Shown: positions 1 to 9,161 of the stretch, one piece after another | How positions within the stretch are numbered: the first letter of the stretch is position 1 | Layout: every line of letters starts with the position of its first letter | From: Pirellulaceae bacterium | Lineage (GTDB): Bacteria > Planctomycetota > Planctomycetia > Pirellulales > Pirellulaceae | Direction: 5' to 3' | NCBI GenBank assembly: GCA_023382975.1 | Contig: JAHDXO010000028.1 | Coordinates: 62,001-126,000, forward strand | DNA: 64,000 nucleotides | Position numbers and translations under genes: made by a program | Notes under the pieces: model-generated | The model's database searches: none | What the model saw: the letters and a program-made list of their open reading frames with translations, nothing else | What the model was told of the DNA's origin: nothing

Positions 1-373
1 GAAACCCGTTGCTGCGCGACTGCAATGAGCCTTCTGCCAATTTCAGACGCCGAAACACGTCGCTCAAGTCCATCGCGTGGATCTCGTGCGGGGTCCGCCC
101 CGAGCACAACATCAGCAGAACGGCAATCAGGCCGCGAACCACGTGCGAGTCGCTGTCCGCGCGGAATTCGAGAATCGGAGGCGTGCCGGGACGGAACTCG
201 GCGACCATCCAGACGTTGCTCAAACACCCGTGAACCCGGTTCTCCTCACTTTTCAACTCGTCCGGCAATCCGTCGACCTGATCGCCCAGTTCCAGCACGT
301 ACTGTAACCGCTCCATCCGATCGTCGAACAGATCGAAATCTTCCAACAATTCATCCAAAGTCGCTGATCTCAC
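1..373 (-). CDS. sufE: SufE-family Fe-S cluster assembly sulfur acceptor (3' end cut off by window edge)
   Basis: SufE takes persulfide sulfur from the SufS cysteine desulfurase and passes it to the SufBCD scaffold in the cytoplasm. The 124 visible codons hold the family core: LQYVLELGD near residues 23-31, LPDELKSEENRVHGC ending at Cys50, then SNVWMV. Cys50 sits where the sulfur-accepting cysteine of E. coli SufE (Cys51) lies. The start is a GTG at 373, chosen because GAGGTG lies about 8 bases upstream and no better start exists. The C-terminus runs off the left edge. It is divergent from eboE. The family call is firm; whether sufS or sufBCD is adjacent cannot be seen. Confidence 0.88.
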   Translation of the reverse strand, partial: MRSATLDELLEDFDLFDDRMERLQYVLELGDQVDGLPDELKSEENRVHGCLSNVWMVAEFRPGTPPILEFRADSDSHVVRGLIAVLLMLCSGRTPHEIHAMDLSDVFRRLKLAEGSLQSRSNGF

Positions 374-422
374 AAATTCACCTCGCTGGGGTGGTGCGGC
401 AGAAGTTCCGGTCGAACGACTC

Positions 423-452
423 TTGTAACTCAAGCCGAAATCGTGTCACAAT
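423..452 (+). promoter_or_regulatory. possible promoter for eboE
   Basis: TTGTAA (423-428) and CACAAT (447-452) are separated by 18 bases and lie about 75 bases upstream of the eboE ATG. Each hexamer matches the sigma-70 consensus at 4 of 6 positions. This is a weak, eye-found candidate. Confidence 0.25.
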
Positions 453-528
453 ACGTCGGTTCGTAATAACTCGGTGGCTTCACGGTGCCGCTGCGTCTCC
501 TCGTGCTCTCGAATTGTATGATACATCT

Positions 529-1719
529 ATGCCGAATGACACCGCCGTCTCCGCTCCGTCGCCCATCCTGCAGCTAGGCTATTGCACCAACGTCCACGCC
601 GGCGCCGATCTGTTGGCGACGCGTGCGAACCTTGAAAAATATGCTTTGGCGGTCAAGCGACAGGTCAATCCCAACTGTCCGATGGGCGTCGGATTGTGGC
701 TGTCCGCGGAGGCCGTTGGCGAATTGCTGGAGCAAGAACTGATCGAGACGTTTTCCGAGTGGTTGGACGAGGTTGGGTTGGAGCCTTTTACGCTGAACGG
801 CTTTCCCTACGGAGATTTCCATAGAGATGTCGTCAAGCACGAAGTGTACCAGCCAGATTGGACCAATCCGGACCGGTTGCGGTACACGGATCGCCTGATC
901 GAAATCCACGATCGATTGTTGGCCCCAGGAGCAGAAGGCAGCATTTCCACCCTGCCGCTGGCTTGGAACCACCCGCCGCTCGACAGTCAGAAACTGGGCA
1001 TGTGCGCCGCCAACCTTCGCTTGGTGGCACACCGCTTGGAACGGCTGGAGCAGGATCGGGGCCGATTGATCTATTTATGCCTTGAGCCCGAACCGGGTTG
1101 TGCGTTGCAGCGCAGCACTGACGTGGTGCAGTTCTTTCAAGACCACCTGCTGGTGGCGGGTGACGAAGACCGGTTGCGCCGCTACATCCGGGTCTGCCAC
1201 GACGTTTGTCACGCTGCGGTGATGTTCGAGGACCAGTCGGAAGTGCTGCAGCGTTACCGAGCCGCCGGAATCCTTGTGGGCAAAGTCCAGGTCTCGTCAG
1301 CCATCGTCCTGCGGCTGAGCGATATCGCTCCGGACGCTCGCGCCGCTGCCATCGAGCAACTGAGTGGCTTTACCGAAGATCGGTATCTCCATCAGACCAT
1401 GGTCCAGCGATCCGAATCCGAGGCCCCCGAGTTCTACGAAGACCTTCCGCTGGCACTCGACAAGCAGCGCCAGTCCGCAGCGTCGGGCGGACAGTGGCGG
1501 GTGCATTATCACGTGCCGATCTACCTGGACCGGTTCGGCGCCTTGGAAACGTCTCAGGCGGATATCGTGCGCTGCTTGGCCGCGGTACGTCACGATTGCA
1601 GCGTGAAGCACTTCGAGGTAGAAACGTACGGGTGGGAGTTGCTGCCCCGCAACCTTCAGCGAACGGGATTGGCCGACGGCATTGCCGAGGAAATCCACTG
1701 GTTGCGCGAACAAATCTAG
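529..1719 (+). CDS. eboE: EboE-like metabolite traffic protein (xylose-isomerase-like TIM barrel)
   Basis: A protein of 396 residues that resembles EboE of the eboABCDEF gene set. In cyanobacteria that set is linked to moving the scytonemin precursor to the periplasm, and related clusters occur in many bacteria. Supporting segments are the N-terminal LGYCTNVHAG, NGFPYGDFH around residue 90, a central CLEPEPGC, CHDVCHAAVMFE, and YHVPIYLDRFG near residue 325. The spread of His, Asp and Glu suits a metal-binding TIM barrel of the xylose isomerase type. The ATG at 529 is chosen over the much longer open frame beginning near position 25, whose N-terminal part overlaps the divergent sufE and looks non-coding. 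The next gene starts 62 bases on. None of the other ebo genes is visible here. Confidence 0.72.
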   Translation: MPNDTAVSAPSPILQLGYCTNVHAGADLLATRANLEKYALAVKRQVNPNCPMGVGLWLSAEAVGELLEQELIETFSEWLDEVGLEPFTLNGFPYGDFHRDVVKHEVYQPDWTNPDRLRYTDRLIEIHDRLLAPGAEGSISTLPLAWNHPPLDSQKLGMCAANLRLVAHRLERLEQDRGRLIYLCLEPEPGCALQRSTDVVQFFQDHLLVAGDEDRLRRYIRVCHDVCHAAVMFEDQSEVLQRYRAAGILVGKVQVSSAIVLRLSDIAPDARAAAIEQLSGFTEDRYLHQTMVQRSESEAPEFYEDLPLALDKQRQSAASGGQWRVHYHVPIYLDRFGALETSQADIVRCLAAVRHDCSVKHFEVETYGWELLPRNLQRTGLADGIAEEIHWLREQI

Positions 1720-1781
1720 TCTCCGCGGCTGGCCGTCCTTGGTTACTGGTCGCCGCAGCCAACGTCTTGTCCAGGATTCCC

Positions 1782-4673
1782 ATGTCGTCTGAACATCGAC
1801 CGCCATCGCCCAGGCCGAAAGTCCACCGCGCCGTCGGTCCGCGTCTCCGCGCGCTGCTGTACGCCATCTTTGCGCTCGCCGCACTGACCGGCGCCAATTC
1901 GGCCTATCTGGCCAGCATCACGTTCTTGAACTTCCTGTACCATCGCCAGGGATTGTCCTACGAGAACTGGTTCTATTTCATCATGTTCCTGGGGCACGTG
2001 CTCCTTGGCCTGTTGCTGATCGTTCCGGTCATCGTGTTCGGCGCCGTTCACCTTCGGAACGTTTGGGGGCGCCGACACCGCAACGTCGCGCGAGTCGGTT
2101 ACGCGCTGTTTGCCGCGTGTCTGTTGATGCTGGTCACCGGGTTGCTGCTGCTTCGCGTGGAAGGGTTCTTCGAAGTGCGGAATCCGTCGCTGCGCCGGAT
2201 GATCTACTGGACTCACGTCGGTTCGCCGCTGATCGCCGCCTGGCTGTACTGGCTGCACCGCGTGGCCGGTCCGCGGATCCAGTGGCGAGTCGGCGCCGGG
2301 GTGGCTCTCGCCACGGCGGCCGCGGTCGCGGTGATGGTGGTTTTCCACTCGCAGGATCCGCGCCGCTGGGGCGCGGTCGGTCCGCAATCCGGCGTGCAGT
2401 ATTTCGAACCGTCGTTGGCCCGGACCGCATCCGGCGACTTCATCCCGGCCCAGGTGTTGATGGACGACGCTTACTGCCGCCAGTGCCACGCGGATGTGCA
2501 TGCGGCGTGGAGCCACAGCGTTCACCGCCTCAGTTCGTTCAACAATCCGGCGTATTTGGCCAGCGTCCACGAGACGCGGCAGGTCTCCTTCGAGCGAGAC
2601 GGGAACATGCAGGCGTCGCGGTTCTGCGCCGGCTGTCACGATCCGGTTCCGTTTTTCAGCGGCGCGTTCGACGACCCCGATTTCGATCTGATCAACCATC
2701 CCACCGCCAAGGCCGGTATCACCTGTACCGCGTGCCATTCGATCACCAGCGTCAACAGCACGCGGGGCAACGCGGACTACACTATCGAACAACCCGTCCA
2801 TTACCCGTTTGCCTTCAGCGACCACGCCTCGCTGCGCTGGATCAGCAACCAATTGGTCAAAGCGAAACCCGAGTTTCACAAGCAGACGTTCCTCAAGCCG
2901 TTTCACACGTCGGCCGAATTCTGCTCGGTCTGCCACAAGGTCCACTTGCCATTGGCGTTGAACCACTACAAGGAATTCCTCCGCGGCCAGAACCATTACG
3001 ACACCTATCTGTTGAGCGGCGTGAGCGGGCACGGCGCGCGCAGCTTCTACTACCCCGCCGTGGCCGAAGAGAATTGCAACGGCTGCCACATGCCGCTGAA
3101 GCCGTCGAATGATTTCGGGGCACGGCACTTTACCGGGGCAAAGGAACGCAGTGTCCACGATCACCTGTTTCCGTCGGCCAATACGGGCGTCGCGTGGCTG
3201 GAGAACAACTCGGATGTCATCCGCGCCCATCAGGAGTTCCTGAAAGGCGTGCTGCGAGTCGATCTATTCGGGCTGCGTGCCGGCGCCGAGATCGATGCTC
3301 CGCTGACGGCCCCATTGCGGCCCGAGGTTCCCACGCTGCAGCCGGGAAGCACCTACCTGCTGGAGACCGTCATCCGCACCCTGAAGATGGGCCACGCGTT
3401 TACGCAGGGCACGGTCGATTCGAACGAGATCTGGTTAGACGTGACCGTCACCGCCGGCACCCGGGTGATCGGACGCAGCGGCAGCATCGATCCGCAACGC
3501 GGCAACGAGGTCGATCCCTGGTCACACTTTGTGAATGTCTTCATGCTGGACCGGGAAGGCAACCGGATCGATCGGCGCAACGCGCAGGACATCTTCACGC
3601 CGCTGTACGACAATCAGGTGCCGCCGGGCGCCGCCCGGATCGTGCATTACGCCTTGCGACTGCCCGAGGAAATCGACGCCCCGGTGACGGTCGAGGTGAA
3701 ATTGCAGTACCGCAAGTTCGACCAGCGGTACATGGACTTCGTGGCTCGCCGCAACGCGGAATTGGGAAATCCGATCCGCGGCGACCAGCCTGGCCGACCC
3801 TACGTGAACGACTTGCCCATCACCACCTTGGCCGAAGACCGCATCACGTTTCCCGTCTCCGGCGCTGCGTCGAACGTGTCGAACGCCACGCCGGACATCC
3901 CTGTCTGGCAGCGTTGGAACGATTACGGCATCGGTCTGTTCCTGCAGGGCAAAGCCGAACTGCGTCAGGCGGAGGAGGCTTTTCTGGTGGTCGAGCGGGA
4001 GAAGCGTTTCGATGGCCCGCTGAATTTGGCTCGGGTCTACGAACGCGAGGGTCGTCTGGACGAAGCGGTCGAGGCGCTGAACCGTGCGGCCGAGTTCCGC
4101 GACGATCCGAAGTTTCCCCGCTGGACATGGAACTGGCTGAGCGGCTTGGTCAATCGTCAGGAAGGCCACTTGGCGGCTGCGGAAGAGAACTTCCGCAGCG
4201 TCCTGGAGGATCGCACCGAGGCGATGCTGGAGCGCCGCTTCGATTTCCGCCTGGACTACGAGATCCTGAACCAATACGGTGAGACGCTGTTCGCACTGGG
4301 CCAGCAACTGCAACGCCAGAACCACGCGGAGCAGGCCGATGCGTACCGCCGCAAGGCGATGGAACAGTTTCGGCAAACTTTGGCGCTCGACAGCGAAAAC
4401 GTTTCCGCGCACTACAACCTGCATTTGCTCTACGAGCAGTTGGGCGATGTGGCACAGGCGGACGAGCACCGCCGGTTGCACCAGCGATACAAACCGGACG
4501 ACAACGCGCGCGACCGGGTCGTGCGTCTGGCCCGCGAAAAATACCCGGCTGCCAATCACGCCTCGACGGCCGTGGTGATCTACGAACTGAACCATCACCA
4601 GTCGCCCCGTGTGCCCGCGGCACCGCAGGCCGTGGACGCTGACTCGCTGACGACGGGAGGACGCAGCGAATGA
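1782..4673 (+). CDS. membrane-anchored pentahaem cytochrome c with C-terminal TPRs
   Basis: A probable electron-transfer protein of 963 residues. The N-terminal ~200 residues hold about five hydrophobic segments (near 23-45, 65-90, 105-130, 145-165 and 175-192), suggesting an integral-membrane haem b or anchor module. Five CxxCH haem c sites follow: CRQCH (232), CAGCH (282), CTACH (315), CSVCH (381) and CNGCH (432), as in cytochrome c554-like proteins. A beta-rich section (about 480-690) follows, then TPR-like helical repeats (about 705-920). The ATG at 1782 begins just before the first membrane segment. The stop overlaps the next ATG by 4 bases (ATGA), so translation is probably coupled to the CRTAC1-like gene. 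The substrate is not evident. Maturation would need a cytochrome c system, and a ResB-CcsA fusion lies at 38-42 kb. Confidence 0.8.
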   Translation: MSSEHRPPSPRPKVHRAVGPRLRALLYAIFALAALTGANSAYLASITFLNFLYHRQGLSYENWFYFIMFLGHVLLGLLLIVPVIVFGAVHLRNVWGRRHRNVARVGYALFAACLLMLVTGLLLLRVEGFFEVRNPSLRRMIYWTHVGSPLIAAWLYWLHRVAGPRIQWRVGAGVALATAAAVAVMVVFHSQDPRRWGAVGPQSGVQYFEPSLARTASGDFIPAQVLMDDAYCRQCHADVHAAWSHSVHRLSSFNNPAYLASVHETRQVSFERDGNMQASRFCAGCHDPVPFFSGAFDDPDFDLINHPTAKAGITCTACHSITSVNSTRGNADYTIEQPVHYPFAFSDHASLRWISNQLVKAKPEFHKQTFLKPFHTSAEFCSVCHKVHLPLALNHYKEFLRGQNHYDTYLLSGVSGHGARSFYYPAVAEENCNGCHMPLKPSNDFGARHFTGAKERSVHDHLFPSANTGVAWLENNSDVIRAHQEFLKGVLRVDLFGLRAGAEIDAPLTAPLRPEVPTLQPGSTYLLETVIRTLKMGHAFTQGTVDSNEIWLDVTVTAGTRVIGRSGSIDPQRGNEVDPWSHFVNVFMLDREGNRIDRRNAQDIFTPLYDNQVPPGAARIVHYALRLPEEIDAPVTVEVKLQYRKFDQRYMDFVARRNAELGNPIRGDQPGRPYVNDLPITTLAEDRITFPVSGAASNVSNATPDIPVWQRWNDYGIGLFLQGKAELRQAEEAFLVVEREKRFDGPLNLARVYEREGRLDEAVEALNRAAEFRDDPKFPRWTWNWLSGLVNRQEGHLAAAEENFRSVLEDRTEAMLERRFDFRLDYEILNQYGETLFALGQQLQRQNHAEQADAYRRKAMEQFRQTLALDSENVSAHYNLHLLYEQLGDVAQADEHRRLHQRYKPDDNARDRVVRLAREKYPAANHASTAVVIYELNHHQSPRVPAAPQAVDADSLTTGGRSE

Positions 4674-6574
4674 ACCAGCGCGAGGAAGTCCGGGACGAGA
4701 TGTCGGACGGCGACATGCACGAGTCTCAGGAGCGCGACGCCGCGGTCGGTGCTGCAGTGCGCTGGTCGCTGGTCGTGTTTGTGGCGGGAGGGCTGATCGC
4801 CGCCGGCACGGTCTGGTGGCTTCGTGAACCGGCTCGCACTCTGGCGACTCCGCCCTCGGAACTGGCGGCCGTCAAGGTGCGAGAAATCCCGGCGGTCCGG
4901 ATTCCCCGCGTCCCGTTCACCGACGTGACCGCCGAGGCGGGGATTGTTTTCGTCCACGAAAACGGAGCGTACGGAGACAAATTGTTGCCCGAGACGATGG
5001 GGGGCGGGTGTGCGTTTTTCGACTACGACGGGGACGGTCACCAGGATCTGTTGCTGGTCAACTCGCAACGCTGGCCATGGGACGCTCGCCCCCCGGGCGA
5101 TCCGGCCACGCTGGCTCTATACCGCAACGACGGAAGCGGACGTTTTGCCGACGTAACGGAAGCCGCCGGACTGAACGTCCCGCTGTACGGGATGGGCGTT
5201 GCCGCGGGCGACTTCGACAACGATGGACACGTCGATCTGTTCGTCACAGCGGTCGGCGAGGACCGATTGTTCCGCAACACGGGACGAGGCACGTTCGTCG
5301 ACGTGACGCATGCCGCCGGCGTGGGCGGCGGTACGGACGAATGGAGCACGAGTTGCGGCTGGTTCGACTACGACAACGACGGCGATTTGGACCTGTTCGT
5401 GTGCGTCTATTTGCAGTGGTCCAAGGACGCCGACCTGGTCCAGGATTTCCAGTTGACCGGGGGCGGCCGAGCCTACGGACGGCCGCAGGATTTCGCGGGA
5501 ACGCTCAATCGGCTGCACCGCAACGACGGCGATGGCCGGTTTACGGACGTATCCGCCGAGGCCGGCATTCAGGTCTTCAATCCGTTGACCGGACAGCCGA
5601 TGGGCAAGTCGCTGGGCGTGACGTTCTACGATTTCGACCAGGACGGCTGGATGGATATCGTCGTCGCCAACGACACGGTGCAGAACTTCCTGTTCCACAA
5701 CCAACGTAACGGCACCTTCCACGAGATCGGCATGACGGCCGGCGTGGCCTTCGACATGGCCGGCGCCGCTCGCGGCGCGATGGGCATCGACGCGGGCCGC
5801 TTCCGCAACAACGACGCCGTGGGGATCGTGATCGGCAATTTTGCCAACGAAGCTACCGCGCTGTTTGTCAGCTACGGCCCAGAGCTTCGCTTCATCGACG
5901 AAGCCATCCCGACCGGCTTGGGGCCGGCGACTCGCAATGCCTTGACCTTCGGCGTGTTCTATTTCGATTTCGATCTCGACGGACGATTGGATCTGTTCGC
6001 GGCCAACGGTCACTTGGAATCGGACATCAACCGGGTACAGCGCAGCCAGCACTACGCCCAGCCGCCGCAGTTGTTCTGGAACGCGGGTCCGGAACAGGCG
6101 ACCGAGTTCTGCTTGGTCGGCGAGGAACACAGCGGTCCCGATCTGCGTCGGCCCTTGGTCGGACGCGGCGCCGCGTTCGCCGACATCGACAGCGACGGGG
6201 ATCTGGACATCCTGATCACGGGGATCGGCCAGTCGCCGCGACTGCTGCGGAACGACCAGCAGACCGGCCATCGCTGGCTGCGAGTACGGTTGGAGGGCGT
6301 CCGCACCAACCGCGACGCGATTGGTGCGAGGGTCGAACTGGACCTCGCCGGCCGCACGCTCAGCCGGCAGGTGATGCCCACTCGCAGCTACCTTTCCCAA
6401 GTTGAATTGCCCATCACGTTCGGTCTGGGCAACCACCACGAAATCACGGCCGCCCGCGTAGTCTGGCCCGACGGCACCGTCCAACCCATCCCCCCGCCCG
6501 CCGTCGACCAAGCCATCACCGTCCGGGAAGAGACCGCGCTGCGGGACTCCAACGGCGGTGAAGATCCTCGTTGA
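4670..6574 (+). CDS. CRTAC1-like FG-GAP/VCBS repeat protein with ASPIC/UnbV domain
   Basis: A 634-residue protein anchored by one hydrophobic segment (about residues 24-44), with the rest outside the cytoplasm. Six FG-GAP/VCBS calcium loops are readable, including DYDGDGHQD, DFDNDGHVD, DYDNDGDLD, DFDQDGWMD, DFDLDGRLD and DIDSDGDLD, consistent with a beta-propeller. The C-terminal ~90 residues (IGARVELDLAG through ITAARVVWPDG) match the ASPIC/UnbV domain. The family role is poorly known and is usually taken as extracellular binding. The 4-base overlap with the cytochrome gene suggests the two proteins act together. The TGA at 6572-6574 is followed by 79 bases to the convergent SHD1 gene; a CCCTTGG/CCAAGGG inverted repeat lies in that gap. 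Confidence 0.85.
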   Translation: MNQREEVRDEMSDGDMHESQERDAAVGAAVRWSLVVFVAGGLIAAGTVWWLREPARTLATPPSELAAVKVREIPAVRIPRVPFTDVTAEAGIVFVHENGAYGDKLLPETMGGGCAFFDYDGDGHQDLLLVNSQRWPWDARPPGDPATLALYRNDGSGRFADVTEAAGLNVPLYGMGVAAGDFDNDGHVDLFVTAVGEDRLFRNTGRGTFVDVTHAAGVGGGTDEWSTSCGWFDYDNDGDLDLFVCVYLQWSKDADLVQDFQLTGGGRAYGRPQDFAGTLNRLHRNDGDGRFTDVSAEAGIQVFNPLTGQPMGKSLGVTFYDFDQDGWMDIVVANDTVQNFLFHNQRNGTFHEIGMTAGVAFDMAGAARGAMGIDAGRFRNNDAVGIVIGNFANEATALFVSYGPELRFIDEAIPTGLGPATRNALTFGVFYFDFDLDGRLDLFAANGHLESDINRVQRSQHYAQPPQLFWNAGPEQATEFCLVGEEHSGPDLRRPLVGRGAAFADIDSDGDLDILITGIGQSPRLLRNDQQTGHRWLRVRLEGVRTNRDAIGARVELDLAGRTLSRQVMPTRSYLSQVELPITFGLGNHHEITAARVVWPDGTVQPIPPPAVDQAITVREETALRDSNGGEDPR

Positions 6575-6653
6575 GACCGCCCTTGGCAACCCCGTGATCG
6601 ACTTGAGTATCCCCCAAGGGTTCTTCGCAATTCGCGACCGCTGCTTACAATCG

Positions 6654-8351
6654 TTATTCGAACGGATTCGGCGGCAGCTTGGCGGCGTTCAACTTCTGCT
6701 GGACGTGCTGCTGATCCTCTTGGCTCAAACGTTCCAGCGGCACGCTGATCTCGCGGCCGTCCTTGCGTTTCAATTGCACCGCGCCGTCGGCGACGCCCAG
6801 ATAGACCGCTTCGATCTTGTGCGTGCCCGTCGCGTCGGACCAAACACGCAGATCGCCTGCGGGCGCCGACCCCGGCACTTGGTGAGGCTGAAACAGTTGC
6901 TGTGGCGCAAGTTGAATCTCGTCGCGAGTGACGACCTTGTCCCAGGCGGTGGTTTGCCAGCCGCGCGGATGGACTTTGACTCGTCCGTCGGATTGCACTT
7001 CCATGATATCCGCCGGTACCCAACGATGATGGTCTCGCAATTGCACGATCTGCCCTGCGAACAGGGGCGTGTCGGCGGTCACACGGAGCGCCGTGGACTC
7101 GACGCCGCCGGGCCCTTTGTACTGACGATCCAAGTCGCCGCGAGGCCGGTACTCGAGCGACCATCGCAACAGGGCGCGGTGAGCCGCTTCGCGAACCGAC
7201 CGCTCGCCGTGTTGCAGCAGACGCTCGATCGCCTCGGCAATCTCCGCATCCGGCTCCTTCAAATCCTTTTTCGCTAGACCGTCCAACGCTTCGATCAAGG
7301 CCACCGCTTCGTTGCCGCCCAGCGCCGCCAACGCCGCCGCTTTCTCGTCCTCGGTCAGCGGCGTCTCGGCGATTCGCTTCTTCTCCGCTTCCGCACGGGC
7401 CATCTCCTCCGTCCGTCGCCGCAACTCGGCTTGCCGCTCCTCGCGCTCGGCCTGGAGCTTGGCCAGTTCCGCTTCCGTCAGGCGGCGATACTCGATCGTG
7501 ACCGGCACGGTGGTCTGCTGGTTGTTCTTGTCGACCACCAGCTTCAGATCCATGCGGAGCGACTCGGGTACGTTCAGCTTGCGGTGGAACTCCCACGTTC
7601 CGCTGCCCGCCAGGACAAAACCGGCTTCGCCCTGTTTCGCGGCTGGCGACCGGAGTTCGTACGACTTGCTGACGGAGACGACGGGGCCTTTCGTTCCGGT
7701 GATTTCGTAAGACATCGATTCGGACGCGGCTTGAACCGACTCTTCCCGCTCGCCGCGGCCGAAGGGGTCGAACGGTCCGAATCTCGGACGCATGTCGCGG
7801 CGATCGTCCTTCTCCGTGACCGACGCACCGATCGTGACGTCCCATTTCGGCTGCGCCGCGTCGGGCAGAGGTTCAAACGGCAGCAGCGAGACGTTTCCGA
7901 TCAGGTACGGCAACTGCGAATCGCCTTGGATGCCCACGACGGCACCCCTGGATGAAATCGTGAGTTCGTTAGTCGTCTGTTCGCTGCCGCGAAAATTGCT
8001 GCGCGAAAACGGGCTAGGCGGCGGACCGGGCGGTCGGAGCATCGGCCCGAAGCCGGGTCGGCCGCTGCCTTTGGTCTTCGTCGACTTTGGCAAGCCGCCT
8101 TGGTAGGTCACCTGCCGATTGTCGGCCTCGACCGAGTTGACCGTGTATTGGATCGTGCCCTGATACGTCTCGACCCGATCCGGCAAGTCCACGGCAATCT
8201 TGGCCTCGTACGCAAACGTCTGTCCGACCTGCCAATCGTAACGCAACGGCCCATCCGCGTCCGCATCCGCCGCGTCCAACCATTGGCTGCTGGCCATCAA
8301 TGCCACGGAGACTGCTGCGACGGCAGCCCAGGAAATGTATCGAACCAACAT
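6654..8351 (-). CDS. exported protein with C-terminal SHD1 domain
   Basis: A protein of 565 residues with a signal peptide (residues 1-27: RYISWAAVAAVSVALMASS then DAADAD). Residues ~30-280 are beta-rich and resemble a planctomycete family without assigned function. A charged helix with EREERQAELRRRTEE follows (about 295-340), then a small helical section. Near the C-terminus, LRVWSDATGTHKIEAVYLG and VPLERLSQEDQ match the SHD1 (SLA1 homology 1) domain that is common in secreted planctomycete proteins. The ATG at 8351 is chosen because GAGGAG precedes it by 7 bases and it begins the signal peptide; an open frame extends 16 codons further. The role is unknown. Confidence 0.72.
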   Translation of the reverse strand: MLVRYISWAAVAAVSVALMASSQWLDAADADADGPLRYDWQVGQTFAYEAKIAVDLPDRVETYQGTIQYTVNSVEADNRQVTYQGGLPKSTKTKGSGRPGFGPMLRPPGPPPSPFSRSNFRGSEQTTNELTISSRGAVVGIQGDSQLPYLIGNVSLLPFEPLPDAAQPKWDVTIGASVTEKDDRRDMRPRFGPFDPFGRGEREESVQAASESMSYEITGTKGPVVSVSKSYELRSPAAKQGEAGFVLAGSGTWEFHRKLNVPESLRMDLKLVVDKNNQQTTVPVTIEYRRLTEAELAKLQAEREERQAELRRRTEEMARAEAEKKRIAETPLTEDEKAAALAALGGNEAVALIEALDGLAKKDLKEPDAEIAEAIERLLQHGERSVREAAHRALLRWSLEYRPRGDLDRQYKGPGGVESTALRVTADTPLFAGQIVQLRDHHRWVPADIMEVQSDGRVKVHPRGWQTTAWDKVVTRDEIQLAPQQLFQPHQVPGSAPAGDLRVWSDATGTHKIEAVYLGVADGAVQLKRKDGREISVPLERLSQEDQQHVQQKLNAAKLPPNPFE

Positions 8352-8426
8352 CAGAATCTCCTCGCTTGGCGAAAAGGTGTGGATCGAAAGTCTGTGCAAA
8401 TCGAATTCTCGCGAGGTCGCCCACCA

Positions 8427-9161
8427 TCACGTGACTTGGCATGTGGGCCAGAGGATCACCGTGTCGATCTGGATGTTGGGCGGCAGCGCAACGCAGGCCA
8501 GAGCCAGTTCAGCGATGTCGGTGGCTTGGATCATGCCGTCGGCTGGCCAAGGGATGTCTCGGAACCCGGCGACCTGCAGAAACTCGGTGTTCACTGCGCC
8601 TGGGCATAGCACGTTGACACGGATGCCGTGTTCTCGGACTTCTTCGTACAGCGAACGCGAGAACCCCAGCACGGCGTGTTTGGCGCCGACGTACACGGCC
8701 AAGGTGGGATAGTGCCGCATTGAGCCCACCGAACCCGTGTTGATGATGTGCCCCGAGCGGCGCTGGATCATGTGGTTCAGAACGGCTTTGCAGCCGTAGC
8801 AGACGCCCTTGAAGTTGACGTCGATCTGGCTGTCAATCCGCTCGACCGGACTCTTGGCAAGCGACCGCAGATAGCCGAAGCCCGCGTTGTTGATCATCAC
8901 GTCGATTTGGCCGAAGCGGTCCAGCGACTGGGCAACCAGCGACTCGACCTGCGTCCACTGGCTGACGTCGCAGCGCACCGCCAGGGCCGTTCCGCCGGCG
9001 CGAGTGATTTCGTCGGCCAGCGCTTCGAGACGCTCGAATCGCCGCGCTGCCAGAACCACTCGGCTTCCGCACGCCGCAAAACGCCTGGCCATCGCCGCGC
9101 CCATCCCGGACGATGCGCCGGTGATTACGGTGACCTTGTCGGACAAGTCCGCTTGAATCAT
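8427..9161 (-). CDS. short-chain dehydrogenase/reductase (SDR family)
   Basis: A classical SDR of 244 residues, probably a cytoplasmic NAD(P)-dependent oxidoreductase. The Rossmann glycine motif TGASSGMG is near the N-terminus, NNAG follows the fourth strand, and the catalytic set is Ser in INTGSVGS plus YVGAK (YxxxK). The CPGAVNTEF segment after the active site is also typical. The ATG at 9161 is preceded by a GGGAGGGAG ribosome site. A longer frame to 9215 would run through a copy of a short palindromic repeat and is rejected as the start. The substrate cannot be inferred. Confidence 0.85.
   Translation of the reverse strand: MIQADLSDKVTVITGASSGMGAAMARRFAACGSRVVLAARRFERLEALADEITRAGGTALAVRCDVSQWTQVESLVAQSLDRFGQIDVMINNAGFGYLRSLAKSPVERIDSQIDVNFKGVCYGCKAVLNHMIQRRSGHIINTGSVGSMRHYPTLAVYVGAKHAVLGFSRSLYEEVREHGIRVNVLCPGAVNTEFLQVAGFRDIPWPADGMIQATDIAELALACVALPPNIQIDTVILWPTCQVT

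Noticed and set aside
25..528. N-terminal extension of the eboE frame
   Set aside because: It overlaps the sufE gene on the other strand and has no similarity to EboE; the ATG at 529 gives the full protein.
1743..3230. 495-codon minus-strand frame
   Set aside because: Antisense shadow of the pentahaem cytochrome gene.
6582..6625. CCCTTGG/CCAAGGG inverted repeat as a terminator between convergent genes
   Set aside because: The loop is nearly 30 bases and no T-run follows, so it was not listed as a terminator.
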